Made by a program: the position numbers and the translations under genes. Below, piece after piece: positions 9,325-18,000 of a DNA stretch of 42,522 nucleotides. Under the pieces are notes generated by a model. It made no database searches. It worked only from the letters and a program-made list of their open reading frames with translations, and had not been told where the DNA came from. Position 1 is the first letter of the stretch, and every line of letters begins with the position of its first letter. Origin of the DNA: Chloroflexota bacterium (GTDB taxonomy: Bacteria > Chloroflexota > Anaerolineae > B4-G1 > SLSP01); assembly GCA_019873725.1 (NCBI GenBank), contig JAIOAS010000009.1, forward strand, positions 1 through 42,522. The letters are read 5' to 3'.

Positions 9325-10874
9325 AAGAAAAAGATAACATCCAGTTCTGGGATACTTCCGCGCTGGCAGAAACCGCCGCCATTCGCAGTCGCTGCGACGC
9401 TGCGTATATCGAAGCACAGCTAAAATTGCGATTTCCGGAAGAAACCATGCGCGTGATCTCGGTTAGCATCAACGAGACCGGGGTGTATAAGAGCACCTCG
9501 CATCTTCTTCTGAAGCTCCTGAGTGGTTTCTCGCCGATCAAGGGGCTTCCTCCCTACTGCGAAGTGCAACTGGACCACCAGACCGGCAAATTCACCGAGC
9601 GCGTCACGGTCTGGTCGCCCCTGGCGTGGAATGACCGCTTTGCCGGCACCGCAGGCGGCGGCATCAGTACAGGCGGTATGCAATACATCACCGCACCCAA
9701 CAATACGGTCAGAGGGTGGACGCTTCCCTTTGCGCTTATCAACGGCTTTACTGCCGCAACCGTTGATGCGGGTAACGTCACCGGCCGCCATGACCGGGCC
9801 GTTGACCCCGTTACACACGAACTGAACGATGACCTGATCGAAAACTGGCGGGCAAGAGCTACCCATTTTATGACCCTGTTCGGCAAAGCCGTAGCCGAGA
9901 TACTCCACCAGCGTCCCGTCCGGTATGCCTATATGAACGGCGGCTCCGGCGGCGGCAGACAGTCTATGGTGGAGGCTCAGGAATTTCCGCAGGATTATGA
10001 CGGCATTTGGGCCTCCTGCCCTGCCATTAACTGGTCGAAATTCGTGCTGGTGGGTTTCTGGCCTATAGCGGTGATGAACAGTTACGGTCATACTCTGACG
10101 CCCGATAAGATTGGCTATTTCCGCACCGCCGTTCATGACAGTGTCGGCGGAAGAGAGTCCTACTTTAAGCTGGCGCATAGGGTGGATTTTGACCCCGAAA
10201 CTTTGATCGGTCGAAAAACGAAAGATGGGCCAATCACCCAAATGGATGCCATCGTTATGAAGGAAATCTGGAACGGCCCGCGCCGCAAAAACGGTCAACG
10301 ACTGTGGTATGGCTTCCGACCCGGCGTTAAATTCTGGAATGTGGGTCTGCCGGTGGGCGCTTTCTATTACAGTCTCATCGGCAAGAAACCGAAGCCCTTC
10401 TTTCTCTGCAACAACTACGCCCGCTGGATTACCAGGGACCCCCAGCAAGATTTCAGCGGCATCACGATGGAAGAGTTTGAGGCGCTTTTTGACAAGAGCA
10501 CCACACTTTTTGCTCACGCTGCTGGAGACAAGGCGGACCTGCGGCCCTTTGCGCAGGCCGGCGGTAGGCTAATCATTGACCACGGCCTTGATGACCCGCT
10601 CATCCCCGTGGACGGCACCATTGATTACTATGATCGTATGTGTCGCCTCCATGGCGGCAAGGAAAGTGTGGACGAATTCTGCCGACTATACCTGACACCA
10701 GGCGACGGTCATGGCAATTGCTTTGGCAATGGCCCTGGCATCACTGAGTCCGATGGGATGCGCGTGTTAATTGATTGGGTGGAGAACGGACAGGCTCCTG
10801 GCGCAATGCGCGTTGTTCAGGTCAAAAGACTGGGCGGTAAAACCATGTGCGAGCGTGTACAACTGCCGCACTGA
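9321..10874 (+). CDS. Tannase/feruloyl-esterase family protein lacking the CS/HC cysteines
   Basis: This 517-residue protein matches the tannase/feruloyl esterase family (PF07519 type): a GGSGGGRQ nucleophile elbow with Ser209, a YDGIWASCPA segment just after it, Asp425 in HGLDDPLIP, and His464 in GDGHGNCFGNGPG. Known members hydrolyse galloyl or feruloyl esters and are mostly secreted. They carry a CS-D-HC motif in which a disulfide joins the residues next to Ser and His. Here both positions are Gly (G208 and G465), and the nearest Cys (467) is two residues off. No signal peptide is visible. Together this suggests a form adapted to the reducing cytoplasm. It is the last gene of the operon; I see no clear terminator before the convergent gene. 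Confidence 0.82.
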   Translation: MKEKDNIQFWDTSALAETAAIRSRCDAAYIEAQLKLRFPEETMRVISVSINETGVYKSTSHLLLKLLSGFSPIKGLPPYCEVQLDHQTGKFTERVTVWSPLAWNDRFAGTAGGGISTGGMQYITAPNNTVRGWTLPFALINGFTAATVDAGNVTGRHDRAVDPVTHELNDDLIENWRARATHFMTLFGKAVAEILHQRPVRYAYMNGGSGGGRQSMVEAQEFPQDYDGIWASCPAINWSKFVLVGFWPIAVMNSYGHTLTPDKIGYFRTAVHDSVGGRESYFKLAHRVDFDPETLIGRKTKDGPITQMDAIVMKEIWNGPRRKNGQRLWYGFRPGVKFWNVGLPVGAFYYSLIGKKPKPFFLCNNYARWITRDPQQDFSGITMEEFEALFDKSTTLFAHAAGDKADLRPFAQAGGRLIIDHGLDDPLIPVDGTIDYYDRMCRLHGGKESVDEFCRLYLTPGDGHGNCFGNGPGITESDGMRVLIDWVENGQAPGAMRVVQVKRLGGKTMCERVQLPH

Positions 10875-10935
10875 AGAGAGGCCGGCGCTAATGCACATCA
10901 TCCAGCACGAAAATGGCTGACTACAAGACTAACGA

Positions 10936-11748
10936 CTACGTGACTAAATTCGAAACGTTCATATATCTCAACGGCACGACCATGTCGAAATAGCGCAGCG
11001 AGTAAGGATCACCGTGAACCAACCGAGCCATTTTTCCCAGTCCGGGGAAGCTCCACTCTTCTTTGGTGTGGGGCAAATCATGGGTGATCCATTGAATCAT
11101 ATGCTCAAGATAGGCCTTGGGAAGAGCACAGCGGTCGTGGGCGGAATAGATCACATCAAAGTCTTGTGCCTGGAGACGGCGCAAAGATTCGCAGAACACA
11201 TGGAGGGGGACAAAGTCGGTCATGCCATAGAGCAGACGCCGGGCACAAGTATCGCCGGAGAGCAGGACTTTTGACTGGCGATCAAGAAGAAGTATGCTTC
11301 CCGGTGTGTGACCGGGTATGTTGAATACATCCAGCACACGATCGCCCAGATCAAGGGTGTCGCCATCCTGCAGAGAATGTATGGTGGGACAGGGGGTTAC
11401 AGGCGGCATCCCCATCATCCCATCTCGGATCAATTTTTCATCAGCAAGGTGCATCCACACATCGCTGAATTCGCTCAAAAAGTAAGTGTGATCGGGATGT
11501 CCGTGGCTGAGCACAAGCTGAACGGGCTTTCCGGCCAGCTCTTGGGTATATTCCCGCATACCGGCCTCGTTCACCGCCAAATCGAACAATAGCGCCCGCT
11601 CCTTGCCAACGACGAGATAAGCGTTGCCGGTGGGATTTCCGGGAGCAAGCGAGCTTCCTTCCGTTGTGGGGCTTGTGCATAGACTGGAAATCAGAAAAAT
11701 CCCACGCATGATTTCTACATGAAACAGGTTCTCCGATTTGTTCATCAT
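10936..11748 (-). CDS. Metallo-beta-lactamase-fold hydrolase
   Basis: The 270-residue protein has the MBL-fold metal site: H82-x-H84-x-D86-H87 in LSHGHPDH, His147 in the PGHTPGS loop, Asp166 in SGDTC and His204 in YSAHDR. This is a full two-metal set of the glyoxalase II-like/lactonase type. The reaction is unknown; lactone, thioester or cyclic-ester hydrolysis are family options. ATG codons at 11748 and 11745 are both possible; AAAGGAG lies about 13-16 bases upstream. It faces the tannase-like gene tail to tail and lies inside the island, so it may act on a lactone made downstream of sugar or aromatic release. No signal peptide is obvious. Confidence 0.85.
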   Translation of the reverse strand: MMNKSENLFHVEIMRGIFLISSLCTSPTTEGSSLAPGNPTGNAYLVVGKERALLFDLAVNEAGMREYTQELAGKPVQLVLSHGHPDHTYFLSEFSDVWMHLADEKLIRDGMMGMPPVTPCPTIHSLQDGDTLDLGDRVLDVFNIPGHTPGSILLLDRQSKVLLSGDTCARRLLYGMTDFVPLHVFCESLRRLQAQDFDVIYSAHDRCALPKAYLEHMIQWITHDLPHTKEEWSFPGLGKMARLVHGDPYSLRYFDMVVPLRYMNVSNLVT

Positions 11749-12022
11749 TATCAGAAGAATACTCCTTTGGTATATTCATGCTACATCTGGTTACCCAGAA
11801 TCATCGCCAATGCGCTTTGTTACCATAGAGTATGGCTTATAGTTGTCGAAAGGTCAAATTCGAGTGGGATGAAACTGATCAAGTAATCTGCATATGGGCT
11901 GAGGATTCCTTGGCATTGTCTGATTCGTGTTTCGGAATAAAATGTGAGTGCGCCGTAATAAGGAATTCTGATCGGTATCTACGAGCTAGTCCACATCTGC
12001 ATCGAAATAGTGGAGAGGAACT

Positions 12023-13054
12023 ATGAAAGGTATTTCTCATTTCATCACGGGCGTAGCGATTGCGACCTTCTTCCCCGAAGTTGTGCGGCAGGCTGAATTA
12101 GGAGGACTGCTGCCAATGTTAGGAGGGATCGGTGGCATCTTGCCTGATACGATAGACTTTAAGATTGCCAGATATTGGGAACGATTTGATCTCTCTATCG
12201 ATCCCGGCCTGGAACCCGATGCAGAAAAGATCGCCGATGCCCTCGTCGCGGCAATGCGGCGGGCTTACGAGACCGGCACGGATGTCAACCTCGTCGCTCA
12301 TACGATTCGTGTAGGGGCCGATCTCTGGCGCGAGTACGCCATCCGCTTCATCCCCGACAGCGACGAGATTGCCGTGCGCATCGGGCCGTTGGTCAACACC
12401 GGGCAGGTGCCGCTTGCCGGAAGTGAGCCGGAGGGGGCGGTGGAAGTCCGCCGCAAGGTCGGCGTGCCGGTGCGCAACACGTACAGCGAAGAGTACAAAG
12501 TCAACATCTTTTCCGGGCCGACGTTCCGCTTTGCGCGGGAGGGGGACCAGGTGCGGGTTCACTTCCTGGATTGGCATCACCGCTGGACGCACAGCTTGCT
12601 CCTCGCCGTGGCGGTCGGTGCGGTGATGGGGCTGCTGGTGGGGCTGCTCACCGGCAACTGGAACACGGCAGGGTGGGGTGGCCTGGTGACGGGGTTGGGT
12701 TTTGCCGGGCATATCCTTGAAGATCAGCTTGGACATATGGGCTCCAATCTCTTCTGGCCGCTCACGCGCAAGCGCATCCCCGGTCCGGGTCTGATTCACG
12801 CCAGTGATGCGATTCCCAACTTCCTCACGGTCTGGACAGCCGTGGCGTTGATTCTCTTCAACCTCGACCGGTTTTCGGGCGCGGCGCGCCTGCTGCCCTC
12901 GAGCTACCTGCTGGTCGCGGTGGGGCTGCCGTGGCTCATGCTGGGCGGAGTGTATGTGCTCGGCAAATCTCGCGGAGCGCATCCGCAGCCTTTGCGGGAG
13001 GGTGTCCGCCAGGAGGAGCGCATTGCGGAAGCCAACCCGGTCGAGATGGCCTGA
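12023..13054 (+). CDS. YdjM-like membrane-bound metal-dependent hydrolase, mosaic gene
   Basis: The 343-residue protein follows the YdjM/PF04307 pattern: His6 in KGISHFITG, Asp42 and Asp45 in ILPDTIDF, a HHRWTHSLLLA segment, and a HILEDQLGHMG segment before FWPLT, all near predicted membrane helices (about 190-220 and 260-310). These conserved His and Asp residues suggest a metal site at the membrane; the substrate is unknown. The first ~52 codons use A/T-ending codons about half the time, whereas later parts are GC-rich like the neighbours. A second, GC-rich copy of exactly that 5' part lies at 1526-1681. I infer that the 5' end was supplied by the incoming island and joined to the resident 3' part at a TATTG sequence. 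Confidence 0.8.
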   Translation: MKGISHFITGVAIATFFPEVVRQAELGGLLPMLGGIGGILPDTIDFKIARYWERFDLSIDPGLEPDAEKIADALVAAMRRAYETGTDVNLVAHTIRVGADLWREYAIRFIPDSDEIAVRIGPLVNTGQVPLAGSEPEGAVEVRRKVGVPVRNTYSEEYKVNIFSGPTFRFAREGDQVRVHFLDWHHRWTHSLLLAVAVGAVMGLLVGLLTGNWNTAGWGGLVTGLGFAGHILEDQLGHMGSNLFWPLTRKRIPGPGLIHASDAIPNFLTVWTAVALILFNLDRFSGAARLLPSSYLLVAVGLPWLMLGGVYVLGKSRGAHPQPLREGVRQEERIAEANPVEMA

Positions 13055-13068
13055 TGTCCACGGAACTG

Positions 13069-13077
13069 TGGTATAAT
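13069..13077 (+). promoter_or_regulatory. Extended -10 promoter close to a GTG start
   Basis: TGGTATAAT at 13069-13077 is an extended -10 element with no convincing -35 box. Transcription would start near 13084, so the mRNA of the gene starting at 13086 would have almost no leader. The same TGGTATAAT appears before rpoB and rpmJ. Confidence 0.6.
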
Positions 13078-13085
13078 TCCTGTTT

Positions 13086-14105
13086 GTGAGAAAGGTTTGC
13101 GCATCGTCTCTGCCCTGGAGCATCAGAGTAGCGTTGCTCCTGGTTCTCGTCTTGACGAACGCCTGTCAGGCTGTTGTAACGCCTCCGCCCACTGCGACGC
13201 TCCCGCCTACCACGACGTCTACTCCGCGGACGACTGCGGTGTTGTCACCGAGCGGCTTTCTTACGCCCATCCCACCCACGGCAACGTTGACGCTGACGCC
13301 TTCTCCTACTCCGGTGGTGCATATCGTGGTGCAAGGGGATACACTTTTCGGCATCGCTCTGGAATACGGCGTCAGCATGGATGCGCTGGTGCAGGCGAAC
13401 GGCCTGGATGTGAACCAATACCTGAGCATCGGGCAGACGCTGGTTATCCCGATGGACACGGAGGAGGGCGAGGAGCTGGGCATGGTCGCGCCGGTGGGAC
13501 ACATGATTTTGGCGACCCCGACGCCGTTGCCTTTGGACATCGTGGGGACGACGTTGTACCAGACACCGGTGGGGGGGGTGTGGTGTATGGGCGAGGTCGC
13601 CAATACCACCGCCGGCCCGATCACTAACATCCAGGTGCAGGTGACGCTGGTTACTGCCGGTGGCATACCGTTACAGGCGAGCACGGCGTTAGCGGCGGCC
13701 GATTACCTTGCGCCAGGCGCGCGCGCGCCCTTTGCCGTCTTGTTCAAAGCGCCGCCTGCCGGCTACGCGGATATGCAGGTGAGTCTGCTGCGCGGTGAAG
13801 CGGTGAGTGCCATCACCGCCGGCTTTGTCCCGCTGGATGTGGCGCAATCCGCCGGCGCAGTCTCCGGCCCTCAATATCGGGTCACAGGGGTGTTGCTCAA
13901 CAACAGTGGCGTTGCCGTAAGTCGCATCACCGTGGTGGTGACGCTCTACGACAAGGAGGGCAAAGTTCTTGGGTATCGGCAGACCGTTTTGGATGCCGAG
14001 ACGGTTTTGCCCGCCGGACAGAGCCGAGAATTCAGAGTCTTACTGACGCCGCAAGGCCTGCAGCCGCCTGCTTCTTTTCAAGTTCTGGCCTGGGGTGTGC
14101 GTTAG
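13086..14105 (+). CDS. LysM-domain lipoprotein
   Basis: The 339-residue protein starts at a GTG. A hydrophobic stretch (13-24) ends in the lipobox LTNAC with Cys27, so it should be lipidated and surface-exposed. A Thr/Pro-rich linker (about 32-77) follows, then one LysM domain (about 79-122, core VVQGDTLFGIALEYGVSMDA) that binds glycan chains. The rest (about 150-339) contains two beta-rich segments with similar N-terminal pattern, resembling the FxLYD-like domains of Chloroflexota envelope proteins; I cannot name them firmly. No good Shine-Dalgarno sequence precedes the GTG, which fits the near-leaderless transcript predicted from the -10 box. Likely role: cell-wall-associated structural or sensor protein. 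Confidence 0.8.
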   Translation: MRKVCASSLPWSIRVALLLVLVLTNACQAVVTPPPTATLPPTTTSTPRTTAVLSPSGFLTPIPPTATLTLTPSPTPVVHIVVQGDTLFGIALEYGVSMDALVQANGLDVNQYLSIGQTLVIPMDTEEGEELGMVAPVGHMILATPTPLPLDIVGTTLYQTPVGGVWCMGEVANTTAGPITNIQVQVTLVTAGGIPLQASTALAAADYLAPGARAPFAVLFKAPPAGYADMQVSLLRGEAVSAITAGFVPLDVAQSAGAVSGPQYRVTGVLLNNSGVAVSRITVVVTLYDKEGKVLGYRQTVLDAETVLPAGQSREFRVLLTPQGLQPPASFQVLAWGVR

Positions 14106-14154
14106 CGTCTGACTAACGACTACCAAATTATTTCCGAGGGGGAGGGATGTATTG

Positions 14155-14811
14155 ATGGAAGGCTATTGGAAAGTGCATCGGGTGATCGGCGCGCTCTACC
14201 GTCTGTTGACTCGTCTGGAAATCAGCGGAGCAGAGCATATCCCCGCAGAGGGCGGTTGCTTAATCGTTACCAACCACATCAGCCGGCTCGATACGCCGAC
14301 CTTGCTGATAGCTGTACCTCGGCGCATCTATCCGTTGGCCGCCGATAAGTACAAGCACTTTCCGGTCTTCAATTGGTTGCTCAACATCAGCGAAGCTGTC
14401 TGGATCAACCGCACCGAGTTCGACCGTGAGGCCCTGCTGAAATCGATTGAGGTGCTCAAGCGGGGCGACGTGCTCGGTATTGCGCCCGAAGGCACCCGCT
14501 CCCGGAGCGGGACTTTGCAAAAAGCCAAGCCCGGCGTTGCCTTTCTGGCTGCGCGTACCGGCGTTCCCATTGTTCCGGTGGGTATCACCGGGACCAATAC
14601 CATGCTGCAAGACTTTTTGCATTTGCGGCGGATGCACATTTGCGTCCGATTTGGCGAGGCGTTTTACTTGCCCAAGTATGGCAAGCTGACCGCGGAAGAG
14701 TTGGACGCCACGACCGATTTGATTATGAGCCGCCTGGCCGCGTTGTTACCACCTGCCTATCGCGGCGTGTACGCGACTACTACAGTCGCCACAGGGTTCG
14801 CCGTCACGTAA
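14155..14811 (+). CDS. plsC: PlsC-type 1-acyl-glycerol-3-phosphate acyltransferase
   Basis: This 218-residue protein carries the two acyltransferase motifs: NHISRLD (H41-x4-D46, catalytic) and PEGTRSRSG (E112-G-T-R, phosphate binding). It should transfer an acyl chain to lysophosphatidic acid at the inner face of the membrane, making phosphatidic acid for phospholipids. I use the ATG at 14155, eight bases after GGGGGAGGG; an in-frame TTG at 14152 is possible. It stands 49 bp after the LysM gene and just before the rpoB promoter, where rplL or rplJ would usually be found. Specificity among lysolipids cannot be told from sequence. Confidence 0.87.
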   Translation: MEGYWKVHRVIGALYRLLTRLEISGAEHIPAEGGCLIVTNHISRLDTPTLLIAVPRRIYPLAADKYKHFPVFNWLLNISEAVWINRTEFDREALLKSIEVLKRGDVLGIAPEGTRSRSGTLQKAKPGVAFLAARTGVPIVPVGITGTNTMLQDFLHLRRMHICVRFGEAFYLPKYGKLTAEELDATTDLIMSRLAALLPPAYRGVYATTTVATGFAVT

Positions 14812-14835
14812 AAGCATCGAGCATTGATTTGCGTT

Positions 14836-14863
14836 TTGACGGAAAACATAGTCATGGTATAAT
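14836..14863 (+). promoter_or_regulatory. Strong promoter of rpoB
   Basis: TTGACG (14836-14841), a 16-bp spacer ending in TGG, and a perfect TATAAT (14858-14863) form a near-consensus, extended -10 housekeeping promoter. The predicted leader to the rpoB start is about 150 nt and contains the triple hairpin at 14935-14988. Confidence 0.85.
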
Positions 14864-14897
14864 ACTCGTTCGCATGTCTCTATTGTCGAGTTATTTT

Positions 14898-14910
14898 TTG
14901 GTTCATCATT
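14898..14910 (+). promoter_or_regulatory. 13-nt leader element shared with tuf
   Basis: TTGGTTCATCATT lies in the rpoB leader and occurs again, identical, in the tuf leader at 22344-22356. Its function is unknown. Confidence 0.4.
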
Positions 14911-14934
14911 GCGTGAGCGATGAAGCGAACAGCA

Positions 14935-14988
14935 CCCACCGTCAGGTGGACACCCACCGTCAGGTGGGCGCACCCACCGGATGGTGGG
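14935..14988 (+). promoter_or_regulatory. Three consecutive hairpins in the rpoB leader
   Basis: CCCACC followed by a 4-nt loop and GGTGG occurs three times: 14935-14950 (loop GTCA, 5 bp), 14953-14968 (loop GTCA, 6 bp) and 14973-14988 (loop GGAT, 6 bp). Neighbouring arms can also pair with each other, for example GGTGGG of hairpin 2 with CCCACC of hairpin 3 across CGCA, so two exclusive folds exist. There is no U-tract. The last hairpin ends 16 nt before the AGGAGGGG ribosome-binding site of rpoB, so translational or stability control is possible. Confidence 0.65.
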
Positions 14989-15022
14989 CGTCACATTGGC
15001 ACCCAGGAGGGGAAGAAATAGC

Positions 15023-18000
15023 ATGTCAGTAGCCAACCTTGGGGTAAAGTCTTATGCGCGAATTTCCAGCGCCTTGCCGTTACCGGGTCTGGTCGAGGTA
15101 CAGTTAGAGTCGTATCAATGGCTGCTCACTGAAGGGCTGTTGCAGCTCTTCGATGAAATCTCACCGATTGAGAGCTTTAATGGTTTGCTGAGTCTGTATC
15201 TGCCGGGCAGTAAAGCCAAAGAGGCCGGCTTCGACCTCGGCTATCGTTTTGGCGAACCCAAGCACAGCCAGGAAGAATGTTTGGACCGCGATCTCACCTA
15301 CGCGGTGCCGTTGTACGTGGATGTGGCCCTGGTCAACCGTGAGACCAGCGAAATCGTCCAGCAGGAGATTTTCCTGGGCGATCTCCCGCAAATGACCGAG
15401 AGCGCCACGTTCATTATCAACGGCACAGAGCGCGTGGTCGTGAGCCAGTTGATCCGTTCGCCCGGCGTCTATTTTGGCGTGGAAGATGACGGCGGCCACC
15501 GGCTGGCGACGGCTAAGTTGATTCCCGATCGCGGCGTGTGGATGGAGTTCGAGACGCGCAAATCGGGCTACCTGACGCTGCGCTTCAACCGTAAGCGCAC
15601 GATTCCCGTTACCATCTTCCTGCGGGCTCTGGCCGCCGTAGATGATGAACTGCACGGCACGCTCCTCACCGTCGGCGATGACGCCGAGTTGCTGGAACTG
15701 TTCGCCGAGGCCGATAATGACCCGGATCATCCCTGGATCGCCAATACGATTCGCCAGGAACCGGTGTGGGAGCCTCGGATGGACCGCACCGTGGCCCAGG
15801 AAGCCTTGATCGAATTCTACCGCCGTATGCGCCCTGGCGATCCGCCAACGTTGGAGAACGCCCAGGAGTACATGGTTTCGCAGATTTTCGACCCGCAGCG
15901 TTACAACTTGCAGCGGGTAGGGCGCTACAAGCTCAACCAGCGCATGCAAATCAATGTGCCGTCGTCCATTTTGACGATCACCAAAGAAGATATCGTCGCC
16001 CTGGTGCGGCGTATGATCCACATCAACAACGGCGTCGCCGGTCCTGACGACATGGACCACCTCGGCAACCGCCGGGTGAAGACCGTGGGTGAACTGGTGC
16101 AGGCGAAGATTCGCGTTGGCCTGGTACGCATGGAGCGGGTCGTCAAAGAGCGCATGAGCATCCGTGAGGAATCACCGACGCCCGTCAATCTTGTCAACAT
16201 CCGCCCGGTGGTGGCTTCGATTCGGGAGTTCTTCGGCTCCAGTCAACTCTCCCAGTTTATGGAGCAGACAAATCCGTTGTCCAGCCTTACCCACAAGCGC
16301 ACACTCTCGGCGCTTGGCCCTGGCGGTCTGCGCCGTGAGCGCGCCGGCTTCGATGTGCGCGATGTGCACAACAGCCACTATGGCCGCATCTGCCCCATCG
16401 AAACCCCGGAAGGCCCCAACATCGGCCTGATCGGGCGCTTGTCCACGTATGGGCGGGTCAATGAATTGGGCTTTATCGAGACGCCTTATCGCCGTGTCGT
16501 GCGCGCGCTGCACCACAAAACCGATCAATTGGTCGGCGAGATTCTGCGTGAAGATGTGGTCGATCCGGCGACCGGCGCGGTGGTGGCGCCGGCCAACACC
16601 GAGATTACCCCGGCGTTGGCGCAGCACATCGCGGCTTTGGACTTGACCGAACCTGTCAAAATCGTCCCGCGTGTCACCAACGATGTCGTCTATCTCTCCG
16701 CCGACCGCGAAGAGCCTTACGTGATTGCCCAGGCCAATGCGCCGTTGGACAGCAACGGTCGTTTCAAAGGAAAGCAAGTCTCGGTGCGCAAGGGCGACCA
16801 ATTCAGCTTCTCGCCGGTTGACCGCATCGATTTTATGGATGTCGCTCCGGTGCAAATTGTCGGCGTCTCGGCTGCGTTGATTCCTTTCCTGGAACACGAC
16901 GACGCGAACCGCGCGTTGATGGGATCGAACATGCAGCGGCAGGCCGTACCGCTGATCCAGCCCGAAGCGCCTTACGTCGAAACCGGCATTGAGCAGGCCG
17001 CGGCACTGAACTCCGGCCTGGTGATCCTCTCCAAAGGCCCCGGCGTGGTGTTGAGCGTCACCGGCGACCGCATCGTCGTGGGGCAGGATGACGGTCAGGT
17101 GGTGACGTATAACCTGAAGAAATACGCGCGTTCCAACCAGAGCACGTGCATCGACCAGCGCCCGAACGTGATTAAAGGACAGCGAGTGGAAAAGGACACC
17201 ATCCTGGCGGATAGCTCTTCTACCGAGGGGGGACGCCTGGCGCTCGGTCAGAACGTGTTGGTCGCCTTTATGTCCTGGGAGGGCGGTAACTACGAAGACG
17301 CCATCCTGCTCAGCGAACAGTTGGTGCGGGATGACCGCTTCACTTCCATTCACATCGAGAAACACGAAATCGCCGCGCGCGATACCAAACTTGGGCCCGA
17401 AGAAATCACCCGCGAAATCCCCAACGTTTCTGACGACGCGTTGCGTGACCTCGATGAAGAAGGCATCGTGCGCATCGGCGCGGAAGTTGGGCCGTTGGAC
17501 ATTCTGGTTGGGAAAATCACCCCTAAGGGTGAGAAAGAACTGACGCCCGAAGAGAAACTTCTGCGCGCCATCTTCGGCGAAAAACTGCGCGATGTGAAGG
17601 ACACCAGCCTGCGCATGCCGCACGGCGCGCATGGCAAGGTGGTCGAGGTCAAGGTCTTTGACCGTGAGGAATACCGCGATTTGCCGGCGGGGGTTGAGCG
17701 TGTTGTGCGCGTCAGCGTGGCGCAGCGCCGCAAGATCACCGAGGGCGACAAGATGGCCGGACGCCATGGCAACAAGGGCGTCATTTCGCAGATCGTCCCC
17801 CTGGAGGATATGCCGTACCTGGCCGATGGCACCCCCGTTGATGTGATTCTCAACCCGCTCGGTGTGCCGGGCCGTATGAACATTGGGCAAGTGCTGGAGA
17901 CGCATCTGGGGTGGGCTTCTGGACGCCTCGGATTCCGCTCGATCAGTCCTGTCTTTGATGGCGCAGATGAGGAAGAGATCGCCGCCGAGTTAGCGCGCGC

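Noticed and set aside
9420-10517. 365-codon open frame on the minus strand
   Set aside because: Antisense to the tannase-like gene, whose catalytic motifs establish the plus-strand frame.
1682-12022. Prophage or insertion sequence as carrier of the island
   Set aside because: No integrase, transposase, phage structural gene or terminal inverted repeat could be found in any frame.
11832-12026. 64-codon frame with a KFEWDE stretch resembling the start of BrnT toxins
   Set aside because: Similarity stops after a few residues, the conserved KHG region is missing, and there is no antitoxin gene or ribosome-binding site.
14981-15022. Earlier in-frame start for rpoB
   Set aside because: The ATG lies in the third leader hairpin without a ribosome-binding site; the ATG at 15023 has AGGAGGGG at proper distance and gives the family-typical N-terminus.
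16172-17905. 577-codon open frame on the minus strand
   Set aside because: It lies antisense to conserved rpoB, has no ribosome-binding site or family resemblance, and is explained by the codon bias of a GC-rich gene.
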